47,270 bases of DNA, taken from Listeria goaensis. GTDB lineage: Bacteria > Bacillota > Bacilli > Lactobacillales > Listeriaceae. The stretch covers positions 1-47,270 of the forward strand of contig NZ_FYBQ01000016.1 of assembly GCF_900186125.1 (NCBI RefSeq), read 5' to 3'. Below the pieces are notes generated by a model. That model searched no databases. It was given only the letters and a program-made list of their open reading frames with translations, and was not told where the DNA came from. The stretch's first letter is position 1, and each line of letters starts with the position of its first letter. Position numbers and translations under genes: made by a program. This document shows, piece by piece, positions 7,306 through 16,430 of the stretch.

Positions 7306-8232
7306 TTATCTTCCTTCCCCGTCTTCACGCAATTTTGTTTCGAGCGCCTGAATGGATCTGGCATATTCGCTCGGGCTAAGCCCAGTCTGTTTTTTGAAGC
7401 TGTTCGAAAAATAATGCACCGAATCGAAGCCTAGTTTTTGTGCAATTTGCGTAAAGGTATGATTGTTTTCTCGAATACATTTTTTCGCTTCTTCCATTTT
7501 TAACATTTTAAAAAAATTCATTACTGTGTAGCCTGTTTCTTTTTTAAAAATCGTTTTTAAGTACGTCTTGCTGAAAAAGAACGCTTGGCAAATGTCGTCT
7601 AAACAAAGATGCCCGTATAAATTGTCATTCATAAATTGAATAATGTCGTTTACAATTGATTTCTCAAACTTTTTTTTGGTTGCTATACTAATTCTTTTTT
7701 GATTAACATTGGTCGTTTCATCGCGAATCAAGCGGATTAAAAACTGCTCTAAATAAATGTACAGCATTTGCTCGGCGCCAATTCGCGGGTGATCCAGCCG
7801 CGTTTCTTTTAAATAAAGTCGACCTAGTTCGGGTTTAAATACACCTTTCGCTTCTTGTAACATTTTCGCAAGCAGTTCTCGCTCACCAGTTGCAAGACGC
7901 ATGATTTTATTTTCAAAAAAATGCATTCCTTCTGAGCTGCAGACGAAGCTTACAACAAGAACATTCGGTGCAGTAATCCCGTTTGCCCATAAATTATGAA
8001 ATTCATTTGGCTTATGGAAAATAATGTCGCCTTCTTTTAATTCATAACCTTCCTTATCTGCTGAAACTTCTAGCTCGCCTTTATCGACATAGACCATTTC
8101 CCAAAAATCATGTTTCTCCCCAGCATACAAATAGTTCTTAGAAAACTCGAAATAGTAAACGGTTACAATACTCTCCACATTAAGCAATCGCTTCATCGGC
8201 TCAAGTGTCATTAAGAAATCACTGTTTATCAT
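7306..8232 (-). CDS. AraC-family regulator of the sugar operon
   Basis: This 308-residue regulator has an N-terminal cupin-like sensor domain (KHDFWEMVYVDKGELEVSAD and IIFHKPNEFHNLWANG) and a C-terminal pair of helix-turn-helix motifs of the AraC/XylS type. The signature VHYFSNSFKKQTGLSPSEYA lies near the end. I choose ATG 8232 because GGGAGG lies nine bases upstream; a frame extending to 8304 lacks a ribosome site. It is the first gene of the minus-strand operon and faces the divergent oxidoreductase gene at 8442. It most likely activates both transcripts when the substrate is present, but the inducer is unknown. Confidence 0.9.
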   Translation of the reverse strand: MINSDFLMTLEPMKRLLNVESIVTVYYFEFSKNYLYAGEKHDFWEMVYVDKGELEVSADKEGYELKEGDIIFHKPNEFHNLWANGITAPNVLVVSFVCSSEGMHFFENKIMRLATGERELLAKMLQEAKGVFKPELGRLYLKETRLDHPRIGAEQMLYIYLEQFLIRLIRDETTNVNQKRISIATKKKFEKSIVNDIIQFMNDNLYGHLCLDDICQAFFFSKTYLKTIFKKETGYTVMNFFKMLKMEEAKKCIRENNHTFTQIAQKLGFDSVHYFSNSFKKQTGLSPSEYARSIQALETKLREDGEGR

Positions 8233-8342
8233 TTCCAGAAGCCTCCCTTGGCTTAATTTGATTATTACAGGCAAAAAGCAATCTGAAAAGCCTCTTTTTA
8301 ACATTTAGTCTTTTTTTATAAAATTTGTGTCTTTGATTCTAA

Positions 8343-8358
8343 ATATCACAATATCACT
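8343..8358. promoter_or_regulatory. direct repeat in the divergent control region (8233-8441)
   Basis: The 209-base gap between the AraC gene and the divergent oxidoreductase holds two tandem copies of ATATCAC spaced eight bases apart (8343-8349, 8351-8357). AraC proteins often bind direct repeats, so this is a candidate operator. No convincing sigma-A -35/-10 pair was found for either direction. CGGAGG at 8430-8435 is the ribosome site of the rightward gene. Confidence 0.3.
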
Positions 8359-8441
8359 TCCTGTGTAAGGTATTAGTACAATCACTTTCTTGTTTTAAAA
8401 AAGCAAGTTTGTGAAATACAAATCAAAACGGAGGCTTTATC

Positions 8442-9467
8442 ATGCTAAAAGTTGGTCTTGTTGGGCTCGGTTTTATGGGGCACGCTCATTTGCAAAATTA
8501 CATACGTCTAATGGATGAAGGGTTCCCAGTTGAACTTGTCGCAATTTGTGATGTTGATAAAACCAAACATAGCGGTGCACAAGTAGAAGGAAATCTGGAA
8601 GTTCACGGCAAACAAATTGACTTCTCAAAATTCCGTTTTTATTCCAGCTTAAAAGAAATGGCCGAAAAAGAAGACTTGGACTATGTAGATTTATGTTTAC
8701 CTACCTATCTTCATGCGAGAGAATCAGTTCTTGCGATGTCGCTCGGCTTGCATGTTTTTTGCGAAAAACCAATGGCCATCTCAAAAGCTGCCTGCGAAGA
8801 AATGATTCAAGCTGCGAAAAAATATGACCGCAAACTAATGATTGGCCAAACGCTTCGTTTCTTCCCTAGCTATCAATATGTGAAAGAAACTATCGAGAGC
8901 GGTCGCTACGGCAAAGTTGTAAGCGCTTCATTCTTCAGGGGTGGCGGAACACCAAAATGGTCGTTTGAAAATTGGTTGCTGCAAAAAGATAAATCAGGTG
9001 GCTGCTTACTCGATCAGCATATCCATGATGTTGACACCATCAATTGGCTATTTGGCAAGCCCGAAGCTGTTTCCACAACTGGCAAAGTGATTTTCAAAGG
9101 GAGTGGCTACGATATCGTTTCCTCGAACTACCACTATGCCGACGGAAAAGTCGTAAACGCACAAGATGACTGGACAATAAACGGCGAGTTCGGCTTTGAA
9201 ATGCGCTACCGCATTAACTTTGACACAGGAACAATTATTTTAGAAAACGGCATTTTAACAGACTACCCAGAAGAAGGGGAAAAGTTTCAGCCAGCCATTA
9301 ATAAAGAAGACGGCTATTATTTAGAGATTAAACATTTCGCCGACGCACTTTTAAATGGTCGCGACCCTAGCCTAGCAGTCCCACTTGAAAGCGCAAAAGA
9401 AACGATTAGCATCGCAGAACATGAACAAGCTTCCGCGGATTTAGGCGGCGAAAAAATCTCATTGTAG
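8442..9467 (+). CDS. Gfo/Idh/MocA-family oxidoreductase (divergent)
   Basis: This 341-residue NAD(P)-dependent sugar oxidoreductase has a classic Rossmann motif (GLVGLGFMGHAHL), a CEKPMAIS signature and GGCLLDQHIHDVDTINWL in the catalytic domain. CGGAGG lies six bases before ATG 8442. It is transcribed away from the AraC regulator and is probably a single-gene unit under the same control. It is the third full Gfo/Idh enzyme of the locus. The shared terminator at 9565-9600 ends it and the convergent operon. Confidence 0.9.
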   Translation: MLKVGLVGLGFMGHAHLQNYIRLMDEGFPVELVAICDVDKTKHSGAQVEGNLEVHGKQIDFSKFRFYSSLKEMAEKEDLDYVDLCLPTYLHARESVLAMSLGLHVFCEKPMAISKAACEEMIQAAKKYDRKLMIGQTLRFFPSYQYVKETIESGRYGKVVSASFFRGGGTPKWSFENWLLQKDKSGGCLLDQHIHDVDTINWLFGKPEAVSTTGKVIFKGSGYDIVSSNYHYADGKVVNAQDDWTINGEFGFEMRYRINFDTGTIILENGILTDYPEEGEKFQPAINKEDGYYLEIKHFADALLNGRDPSLAVPLESAKETISIAEHEQASADLGGEKISL

Positions 9468-9564
9468 CACACTAGACCAATATACGTATAATCTTATACA
9501 TCGTTTCTCCACATTTTCTCCACAAACTATACCAATTCCCATTTTCAGTATACGGCAATAAAAA

Positions 9565-9600
9565 AAGGAAGCCAAGACTTTTGATTATCTTGGCTTCCTT
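9565..9600. terminator. bidirectional terminator
   Basis: A perfect 13-base stem, AAGGAAGCCAAGA (9565-9577) against its complement (9588-9600), is flanked by an A-run on the left and T-rich sequence on the right. It lies between two convergent genes and can end both. Confidence 0.85.
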
Positions 9601-11232
9601 TTATATATGTGTAAGTATATTTTCGGTCAGCTTTTGAAGTGCTAATTCAGCCTTTTCAGCAGAATCTTCAACCACTTGAAAATAAATTTTACATTTTGGT
9701 TCTGTTCCCGAAGGGCGAATAAATGCGCGTTCACCGTTTACAAAATCAAATTGCAACATATTCGTTTTTGGCAGCCCTAAATTGCCGCTTGCAAAATCAA
9801 TTTTTTGTACGACATTTGGAAAAACGGTTTCTTTACGCAATCTTGTCAATAATTCATTCATTTTGTTTGTGCCATCTTCACCTTCAAAGGCCAAATTCGT
9901 TAGCGCTTCTTTATGATAACCAAATTCATCATAGAGCCTATCCAAAACGGTTAAGAGCGACATGTCTTTTTCTTTGAAATAAAGCGCCATTTCTGCTGTT
10001 AAAAGCGCCGCCTGAATCGCATCTTTATCGCGTACAAATGGCGCAACTAAATAGCCGTAGCTTTCTTCATAACCGAATAAAAAGTGTTCACCTGTTTTTT
10101 CAAAGCCAGCAATTTGTTCGCCGATAAATTTAAAGCCAGTTAGCGTTTCAACGTGCCGTGCGCCGTAATGGTCAGCCATTTTCCGTCCTAAATCGTTCGT
10201 CACAACGGTAGTCACCAGGACATCATTTTCGCTTACTTCGCCTTTTGCGGCAAGAAGATAGTGCAGCATGAGCGCCCCTAATTGGTTCCCCGTCAAAATT
10301 TTGTATTCGCCATCGTCCAAAACAGCTACACCAAGTCGGTCTGCATCAGGATCAGTCGCCAAAACAATATCAGCATTTTGTTCCTTCGCTTGTTTGAAAG
10401 CTAATTCAAAACTGGCTAATTCTTCTGGATTCGGCGAGACAACTGTCGGAAAACGGCCGTCTGGCTTGGCTTGTTCGGGGACTAGCGTGAGGTTTTTGAA
10501 TCCGGCATTTTTAAGTCCTTCTGTAACGAGCTTTAGGCCGCTTCCGTGCAGCGGGGTATAAACGATTTTCAAGTGGCTTCCAAAATCCGTAATGAGATTT
10601 GGACGGTGCGTCACCACCTGAACGTTTTTTAAATACGCCTCGTCAATCGAATCCCCTACACATGAAATCAGTGGGCAATCGGCCGCTTCGACCGGTATCG
10701 CAAATAAATCTGCCTTTTCTTCCATAAACTGCATAATGCGATTCGCGGCTTCTAGCGTAATTTGGCAACCCGTTTCGTCGTACACCTTAAAGCCGTTGTA
10801 AGCTGCCGGGTTGTGACTTGCCGTTATCATAACGCCCGCTGCCGCTTGAAATTCGCGCACCATGAAGGAAAGTTCTGGCGTCGGTCGCAATTCTTCGGAT
10901 AAAAAAACGGGGATATCTGATGCCGCTAAGACGCGGGCGGTTTCAAGAGCGAAATCACGCGAATGAATTCGCGAATCGAACGAAATCGCAACGCCTTTTT
11001 GCCGCCCGCCCGTTTCACGCAAATATTCTGCCAGTCCGCTTGCCGCGCGACGAATGGTATAAATATTAATCCGATTGGGCCCAGCCCCCATTTTACCGCG
11101 CATTCCACCCGTACCAAATTCTAGATTCCGATAAAACTGGTCGTGCAAGTCGCGACTTGTTTTCAAATCGTTTTCAAGTTCCGCTGGCAGTTTTGCGTTC
11201 TGCCATCTCGAAAGCTCTACTTCGCTAAACAT
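9601..11232 (-). CDS. phosphomannomutase/phosphoglucomutase
   Basis: This 543-residue alpha-D-phosphohexomutase interconverts hexose 1- and 6-phosphates in the cytoplasm. All four family motifs are present: TASHNP with the phosphorylated Ser, DPDADR for the metal, GYEESYGY for sugar recognition and RPSGTEPK for the phosphate. GGAG lies eight bases before ATG 11232, and the gene overlaps the GH130 gene by 16 bases. It is the last gene of the operon. Its likely task is to turn mannose 1-phosphate, released by the GH130 phosphorylase, into mannose 6-phosphate for glycolysis (inference from context). Confidence 0.92.
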   Translation of the reverse strand: MFSEVELSRWQNAKLPAELENDLKTSRDLHDQFYRNLEFGTGGMRGKMGAGPNRINIYTIRRAASGLAEYLRETGGRQKGVAISFDSRIHSRDFALETARVLAASDIPVFLSEELRPTPELSFMVREFQAAAGVMITASHNPAAYNGFKVYDETGCQITLEAANRIMQFMEEKADLFAIPVEAADCPLISCVGDSIDEAYLKNVQVVTHRPNLITDFGSHLKIVYTPLHGSGLKLVTEGLKNAGFKNLTLVPEQAKPDGRFPTVVSPNPEELASFELAFKQAKEQNADIVLATDPDADRLGVAVLDDGEYKILTGNQLGALMLHYLLAAKGEVSENDVLVTTVVTNDLGRKMADHYGARHVETLTGFKFIGEQIAGFEKTGEHFLFGYEESYGYLVAPFVRDKDAIQAALLTAEMALYFKEKDMSLLTVLDRLYDEFGYHKEALTNLAFEGEDGTNKMNELLTRLRKETVFPNVVQKIDFASGNLGLPKTNMLQFDFVNGERAFIRPSGTEPKCKIYFQVVEDSAEKAELALQKLTENILTHI

Positions 11233-12293
11233 GACGTCCGCTCCAGATGTTCTAACAAATCGCTAATTTTCATTTCACAGCCAGCCATCGAAGTATCTGC
11301 TACGCCGTAATACATTTTAAGCAGGTCGCCCTCCTGAATCGTGCCGCATGCAAAAACTACATCGCCGAAAAAGCCGTTCTTTTCATATTCCGCAACAGGT
11401 TCTAAGAATGGTTCTGTTGTTCGTTTTAAAACAATAGACGGGTCGTTTAAATCGAGTAGCGCCGCGCCCATAACATAACGGTGCCCTTTAGTTGCCCCGT
11501 GGTATAAAACAAGCCAGCCGGCCTCCGTTTTAATCGGCGTACAACCGCCTCCAACACGACCATCATCGTAACTATTTTGGCGAACACCAATCAGGCGTTT
11601 ATGGTTCCCCCAGTTGACTAAATCTGGCGAAGAAGCTAACCAAATATCAAGCTCGCCGATATTTTTTGCACTGGGACGGTGCAACGCATAATAACTGCCG
11701 TTAATTTTCTCAGGAAAAAGAAGAACGTCTTTATTTTCAGGCGCAAAAATATTGCCTTTGTAGTCATACGTTTTGAAATCTTTTGTTGTGACTAGCGCAT
11801 CGGCCACGCCGCATTCTGAAACCGCGCTAAAGGTGATGTAGTAAGTATCTTCCATCTGCATCACACGTGCATCTTCAATGCCAAACGTTTGATATTCATT
11901 AAACGGATATAAAAACGGCTCTTTGTCGAGCGTGAAATGATGCCCATCTTTACTGCGAGCAATTCGAATGTAGGAAATCGATGTTAAATAAATGAAACCG
12001 CCTAAATGATCTTTATGGCGAATCATACGTGGGTCATCAAAATTATAGGTTGGGTCATTTTTATCAAAAGAAACGCGCTCCAATTTTTGCTCCTGAACGT
12101 TAAAATAAGGCGCAACGACTTCATTTTCATGCGTCGCAATTGGTTTTTCAGCTACGCGAAGGAGAAGGAGTGTTTCATCTCCGTATTTCGCTACACCACC
12201 ATTAAATGCACCGATAACTTCATAGCCATCATGATACGGTACAACATCAAGTGGTGTAATCAAAGGATTCTCTTCATAACGATAAATATTCAT
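11217..12293 (-). CDS. GH130 phosphorylase, probably beta-1,2-mannobiose phosphorylase
   Basis: This 358-residue five-bladed beta-propeller enzyme belongs to GH130. It starts MNIYRYEENPLITPLDV and includes the family-typical GIEDARV stretch, where the Asp is the likely catalytic acid. It also has DGRVGGGCTPIKT and YHG. Its length and start resemble the characterised L. innocua enzyme Lin0857, a 1,2-beta-mannobiose phosphorylase; this is recalled, not computed. The enzyme uses phosphate to split mannobiose into mannose and mannose 1-phosphate. Downstream lies the mutase that would use this product. AGGA lies nine bases before ATG 12293. Confidence 0.88.
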   Translation of the reverse strand: MNIYRYEENPLITPLDVVPYHDGYEVIGAFNGGVAKYGDETLLLLRVAEKPIATHENEVVAPYFNVQEQKLERVSFDKNDPTYNFDDPRMIRHKDHLGGFIYLTSISYIRIARSKDGHHFTLDKEPFLYPFNEYQTFGIEDARVMQMEDTYYITFSAVSECGVADALVTTKDFKTYDYKGNIFAPENKDVLLFPEKINGSYYALHRPSAKNIGELDIWLASSPDLVNWGNHKRLIGVRQNSYDDGRVGGGCTPIKTEAGWLVLYHGATKGHRYVMGAALLDLNDPSIVLKRTTEPFLEPVAEYEKNGFFGDVVFACGTIQEGDLLKMYYGVADTSMAGCEMKISDLLEHLERTSCLAK

Positions 12294-12296
12294 GTT

Positions 12297-13211
12297 TTAT
12301 ATTCCTACTTTCTTAAAAGGGTTATCAAGTTCTAAATACTGCGCACTAGCATCACTTATGCCAGCATATAAAATCGCGTTCTCATTTTGAAACACAAGAC
12401 CACCACTAAAAACAACGTCGACTAAATCAGCGCGTTTAGCAGGACTTTCTATAAAATCTGACCGCTCCGCAATGATTTTCGGCCTGCAAATCGTATCGTC
12501 CTCCAGCCAAAAAACAAGCGGATAATAATGGCGATTATTTTCTTCATCAAAAAAAGCAATATGACCTAAAACGGCAATTTCACCCGTTTCAAGTTCGTAA
12601 ATTTCGTTCGCGCCGCCCCAGTCCTCGTTGCTGAAATTGCCATTTAAAAGCGGCGCCGCTTCGATACGCGCTATCGTCAATTCATCTAACGAACGAATTC
12701 GCAACTGTCCAATTTTCCCACGACCGCCTTTTTCACCTTGCGGCCGTGTCAAAACCATAATTTCACCATTATGAAGCTGTTTCAAGCGCAAGTCTTTCAT
12801 GCCATTTGGTCCTGAGAAAAACAAAGTCATTTCATTTAAAGCCTTTACGCTATAAAAATTCGTGCGCCAGCTCAGTTTTGTGGCATCTTCAGGACTTGGA
12901 AATGTTTCAACGCCGCCTAAAATGAGTTCCCCATCAATAAATGTCATAAATGGATCTTGAAGTTCAAGCTCCGTCGCGCCTTGAATCCGCTTGTACGTCG
13001 TCAAATCGATTTCTTCAAAAAAGGCAATGAACGACGCCTCACTATCGCGTTTTTCAACCCTCCCAGCAATCATTTTGCGCCCTTCGAGTTGAAACGGCGC
13101 GGTAATATTGTAAACATCAAATCCATCAACACCCAAAAATGTGATTTTTTTGCTATCGCCAACTTTTTTTGTTTTTCTGGATACTTCTAATAATTCACGT
13201 GCACTTTGCAT
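12297..13211 (-). CDS. DUF1861-family beta-propeller protein
   Basis: This 304-residue cytoplasmic protein has no signal peptide. It has repeated strand-turn units (for example ELQDPFMTFIDGELILGGVE and NEDWGGANEIYELETGEIAV) that fit a five-bladed propeller like those of GH130/GH43 enzymes. I recognise it as DUF1861, whose Listeria member lies in the same operon position (lmo0863 in my recollection). It starts at ATG 13211 behind GGAGG and is followed after three bases by the GH130 gene. A second glycoside-processing or binding role is likely from fold and company; no activity is established. Confidence 0.75.
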   Translation of the reverse strand: MQSARELLEVSRKTKKVGDSKKITFLGVDGFDVYNITAPFQLEGRKMIAGRVEKRDSEASFIAFFEEIDLTTYKRIQGATELELQDPFMTFIDGELILGGVETFPSPEDATKLSWRTNFYSVKALNEMTLFFSGPNGMKDLRLKQLHNGEIMVLTRPQGEKGGRGKIGQLRIRSLDELTIARIEAAPLLNGNFSNEDWGGANEIYELETGEIAVLGHIAFFDEENNRHYYPLVFWLEDDTICRPKIIAERSDFIESPAKRADLVDVVFSGGLVFQNENAILYAGISDASAQYLELDNPFKKVGI

Positions 13212-13212
13212 T

Positions 13213-14718
13213 TTACGCCTCCAACTCTATCACTACGCCGCTAAACGGACTTACAATAAAATAATTTTCACTTTGCATCGCTTCGCCGAACGCCAATTTC
13301 CCACTCTTTTTAATAGAAAAATCCGTTTCGCCAAAGTTTGCCACAAATAAATAGCGCCCACGCACATATTGAATCGCGTCTTCCTCCAAAACAAGCTTTT
13401 TATACGCTTCCGTTTGAAAACCCGCTTGTCCTCGGAATTCCAGCAGACGTTTATAATAGCGGAACATCTCCAATTTATCCAAATCGGTTTCATTTCTTCC
13501 TAAAATCCAAGGTTTCCCTTCCGAAAATGACTTCCCGTCTGCAAACAGCATCGGACCACGCCCTACATCGCGCGTTTTTTGATTTGCCACCTCTAGCGCA
13601 GACTGCTCGCTCGCCCCGTCTTGAAGCGCCAAATGATAAGCTTGCATCCCTTGAATATCTCGCAATTCGTGAATGGCTCCAAAAACTTGGTTTCGCATGC
13701 CCACTTCCTCGCCATTATAAATAAACGGAATTCCCCGCGCCGTCAGCATGAGGAACGCCAAAAGCTTCGCCACACTTCTATTTTCATTCGCTAAGCGCGA
13801 CATCAAGCGCCCCATATCGTGACTCCCAAAAAACAACGTTGGCAACCGCTCAGGAAGCACTTCTTCCATACGCACTAATTCATCAAAGATTTTCGTTACA
13901 GCCAATTTTTCAATGCTTCCGAAGTTAAAATTAAATGTAACGTCCAGCAAATCGTTTCGACTGTAGGACGCAATTTCGTTCAAGTCGTCCGAACTAATTT
14001 CACCAACCAAAAACACATCTGGCTTGCAAGCACGACAAAAGCTCGCTAGTTCTGCTATAACCGCCTGAACACCCGGCTGATTACGGTCAAACTTATGAAT
14101 CATTTCGCCTAACTCGTCAAACGGGTTATCTGGAAACGTTGTGTCTACCGTTAAATTGTTAATCACATCAAACCTAAACCCAGCTACACCTTCCTCTAAC
14201 CAAAACTGCAAAATTTGTTTCGCTTCTTGCATTACAGCCGGCTTCGTCCAATTTAAATCCACCTGCTCTTTCGCAAAACTATGATAATAATACGCATTTT
14301 GTTCGGCACTATACGTAAAAGCAGAACCACCAAAGAAGGACTCCCAATTGTTTGGCGCCTCCTTCCAAACATAGTATTCCGGATGCGCTTTAAACCAGCT
14401 ATGATTAATCGCCGTATGATTCAAAACAATATCAATGATGACCGCCATACCATTTTGTTTGGCCGCCGTCATAAAATCGCGAAAGTCCGCCATTGTCCCG
14501 TAAATCGGGTCGACATTCATATAATCGGACACATCATAGCCATTATCAACTTGCATGGAAGGATAAAATGGCGTGAGCCAAAGTCCTGTCACACCGAGCT
14601 CCCGCAAATAAGGAAGTCGCTCTTTTAAACCAATAAAATCACCAAATCCGTCCGCATTCCCGTCACAAAATGACTTCATATAAACTTCATAAAACACACT
14701 TTTTTCAAACCAACGCAT
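13213..14718 (-). CDS. GH13 alpha-glucosidase-like enzyme
   Basis: This 501-residue (beta/alpha)8 enzyme of the alpha-amylase family has all catalytic regions: DIVLNH, GFRFDVIN with the nucleophile Asp, FLVGEIS with the acid/base Glu and FGSHDMGR. QVDLNW is a variant of the QPDLNW oligo-1,6-glucosidase signature. It has no signal peptide, so it acts in the cytoplasm on imported sugar. ATG 14718 is preferred, with GAGG six bases upstream; a GTG four codons earlier has no spacing for a ribosome site. It lies directly after the importer genes. The substrate may be an alpha-glucosylated manno-oligosaccharide, but that is speculation. Confidence 0.88.
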   Translation of the reverse strand: MRWFEKSVFYEVYMKSFCDGNADGFGDFIGLKERLPYLRELGVTGLWLTPFYPSMQVDNGYDVSDYMNVDPIYGTMADFRDFMTAAKQNGMAVIIDIVLNHTAINHSWFKAHPEYYVWKEAPNNWESFFGGSAFTYSAEQNAYYYHSFAKEQVDLNWTKPAVMQEAKQILQFWLEEGVAGFRFDVINNLTVDTTFPDNPFDELGEMIHKFDRNQPGVQAVIAELASFCRACKPDVFLVGEISSDDLNEIASYSRNDLLDVTFNFNFGSIEKLAVTKIFDELVRMEEVLPERLPTLFFGSHDMGRLMSRLANENRSVAKLLAFLMLTARGIPFIYNGEEVGMRNQVFGAIHELRDIQGMQAYHLALQDGASEQSALEVANQKTRDVGRGPMLFADGKSFSEGKPWILGRNETDLDKLEMFRYYKRLLEFRGQAGFQTEAYKKLVLEEDAIQYVRGRYLFVANFGETDFSIKKSGKLAFGEAMQSENYFIVSPFSGVVIELEA

Positions 14719-14731
14719 TGTCTTCCTCACT

Positions 14732-15565
14732 TTATTTCAATGTAAATTGCATGCCTTCTTGGAACTTTTTCGAGAAGCAGAGGAACAAAATAATAAGCGG
14801 AACAGTTAATAAAACAGAAGCCGCATACATTGGTCCTGGATACGTCCCGTAAGGTCCAAACATTTGGGAAATCAACACGTTTAATGTAACGGTTGAGTCG
14901 CTTTTTGAAACTAGCAAATCCCAAAGTAAATTCGTCCATCTATCCGTGAATAAAAATAGGAAAATAACGGTTGTGATAGATTTTGACATTGGCAGTACAA
15001 TTCTAAAGAGAATTTTCAAGTCACTTGCTCCGTCTAAACGCGCCGCCTCAATGAGCGCATCTGGAATAGCTTTAAAGAAGTTTGTGTACATGAAAACGGC
15101 CCACAAACTAAGCGCAGTCGGAATAATCATTCCAGCGTAACTATCGAGCAAACCGACATTTGTAATCATTAAGAACTGTGGAATAAGTAAAATAATCGCT
15201 GGAAAGAACATTTGGAAGAGAATCGCATTATTAACAAAGTTTTTTCCCCGAAAATTGACTTTTGCAAGTGCATAGCCAACCGTCAAACCGAAGAGTAGCA
15301 TGAGTCCTGTTGCGATAGTAGATACGATGACGGTGTTAATGAACGAATGAATCCACGGTGCTGGCGCCGCTGTTACTGCATCACCAAACAACCACTGCCA
15401 CGAACGCAAGGAAAATTCTGTCGGAATGAGTTTTTTATCGACTTGATCCCATGCGGCAAACGAGTTAAGCACAAGGTAAATGAATGGATATACCATGATG
15501 AGCATAAGAAGCGTCGTTAAAATATAACGAATAATCTTCCCGCTTTTTCTATTACGTCCAACCAT
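14732..15565 (-). CDS. sugar ABC transporter permease, MalG-like
   Basis: This 277-residue permease has six membrane segments and the EAA loop IEAARLDGASDLKILFRIVL. It ends with the KKFQEGM motif common in MalG-type proteins. ATG 15565 has GGGGTGA about five bases upstream and overlaps the preceding permease gene by 14 bases. It forms the importer with the proteins encoded at 15552-16430 and 16420-17745. Confidence 0.92.
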   Translation of the reverse strand: MVGRNRKSGKIIRYILTTLLMLIMVYPFIYLVLNSFAAWDQVDKKLIPTEFSLRSWQWLFGDAVTAAPAPWIHSFINTVIVSTIATGLMLLFGLTVGYALAKVNFRGKNFVNNAILFQMFFPAIILLIPQFLMITNVGLLDSYAGMIIPTALSLWAVFMYTNFFKAIPDALIEAARLDGASDLKILFRIVLPMSKSITTVIFLFLFTDRWTNLLWDLLVSKSDSTVTLNVLISQMFGPYGTYPGPMYAASVLLTVPLIILFLCFSKKFQEGMQFTLK

Positions 15566-16430
15566 TTCGTTCACCCCATTTTTCTAAAAGTTTTTTAATA
15601 ACGCCGATTGATGCAAACGTCACAACTGCCGCAATAAGCGAAATCGCTGACGCATAGCCAGATTTCAAGTTAATAAACGCTTGGTTGTAAATTTCCATCT
15701 GCCACGTATTGGTAGCAAAATTCGGTCCACCGCCTGTTAACTGGTAAACTTCTGTAAAAATACCAAAGCTCACACCAACAGCTAGGACAAGCACTGTAAA
15801 GAGTGCTGGATAGAGCATCGGTATGGTGACTTTCCAAAACGTGCGGAACCGACCGGAACCGTCCATTGCCGCTGCTTCATAAATTTCATCGTTAATACTC
15901 GCAAGCCCTGAAATTAAAATCAGCGCGTAGTACCCCGACATCTTCCAAGCAATCATTAATGAAATAATAAATAACGCTGACATCGGCGTTCCTAGCCAGT
16001 CAATATCCCAGCCAAGATTATTTCTTAAAAAGACATTTAACGGGCTGTTATAAGACAACAAACCTTTTACAATTAGGGATGTTACAACGCCAGAAGATAA
16101 ATATGGCAGGAAAAAAGCAACTAAATAGAGGCCTTTAAACCGAGGTAATCCATTCACTAAGACGGCAACTAGCATTGATAAGATTAGCGCCATTGGAACA
16201 AACACAATCAAGAATTTATATGTGACGAAAAACGCTGCATGAACAGATGAACTCGTAAGCGCCTTTTTAAAATTATCAAGCCCAACAAAGTTTATGTCCG
16301 GGCTCATCATATTCCAATCCGTTAGCGAGAGCCAGATGGCCCACACTAACGGAATTAGAAAGAATATTGCGGTAAAGATGAGGTATGGGCTAGTAAAAAA
16401 CCAGCCCAATTTATTATTTTTATTTTTCAT
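15552..16430 (-). CDS. sugar ABC transporter permease, MalF-like
   Basis: This 292-residue permease has six membrane segments and the EAA loop IYEAAAMDGSGRFRTFWKVT. ATG 16430 is preferred to an upstream TTG because AAGGTG lies seven bases before it. The start lies inside the 3' end of the binding-protein gene (11-base overlap). No ATPase gene occurs in this operon either, so a shared ATPase is likely. Confidence 0.92.
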   Translation of the reverse strand: MKNKNNKLGWFFTSPYLIFTAIFFLIPLVWAIWLSLTDWNMMSPDINFVGLDNFKKALTSSSVHAAFFVTYKFLIVFVPMALILSMLVAVLVNGLPRFKGLYLVAFFLPYLSSGVVTSLIVKGLLSYNSPLNVFLRNNLGWDIDWLGTPMSALFIISLMIAWKMSGYYALILISGLASINDEIYEAAAMDGSGRFRTFWKVTIPMLYPALFTVLVLAVGVSFGIFTEVYQLTGGGPNFATNTWQMEIYNQAFINLKSGYASAISLIAAVVTFASIGVIKKLLEKWGERNGWT

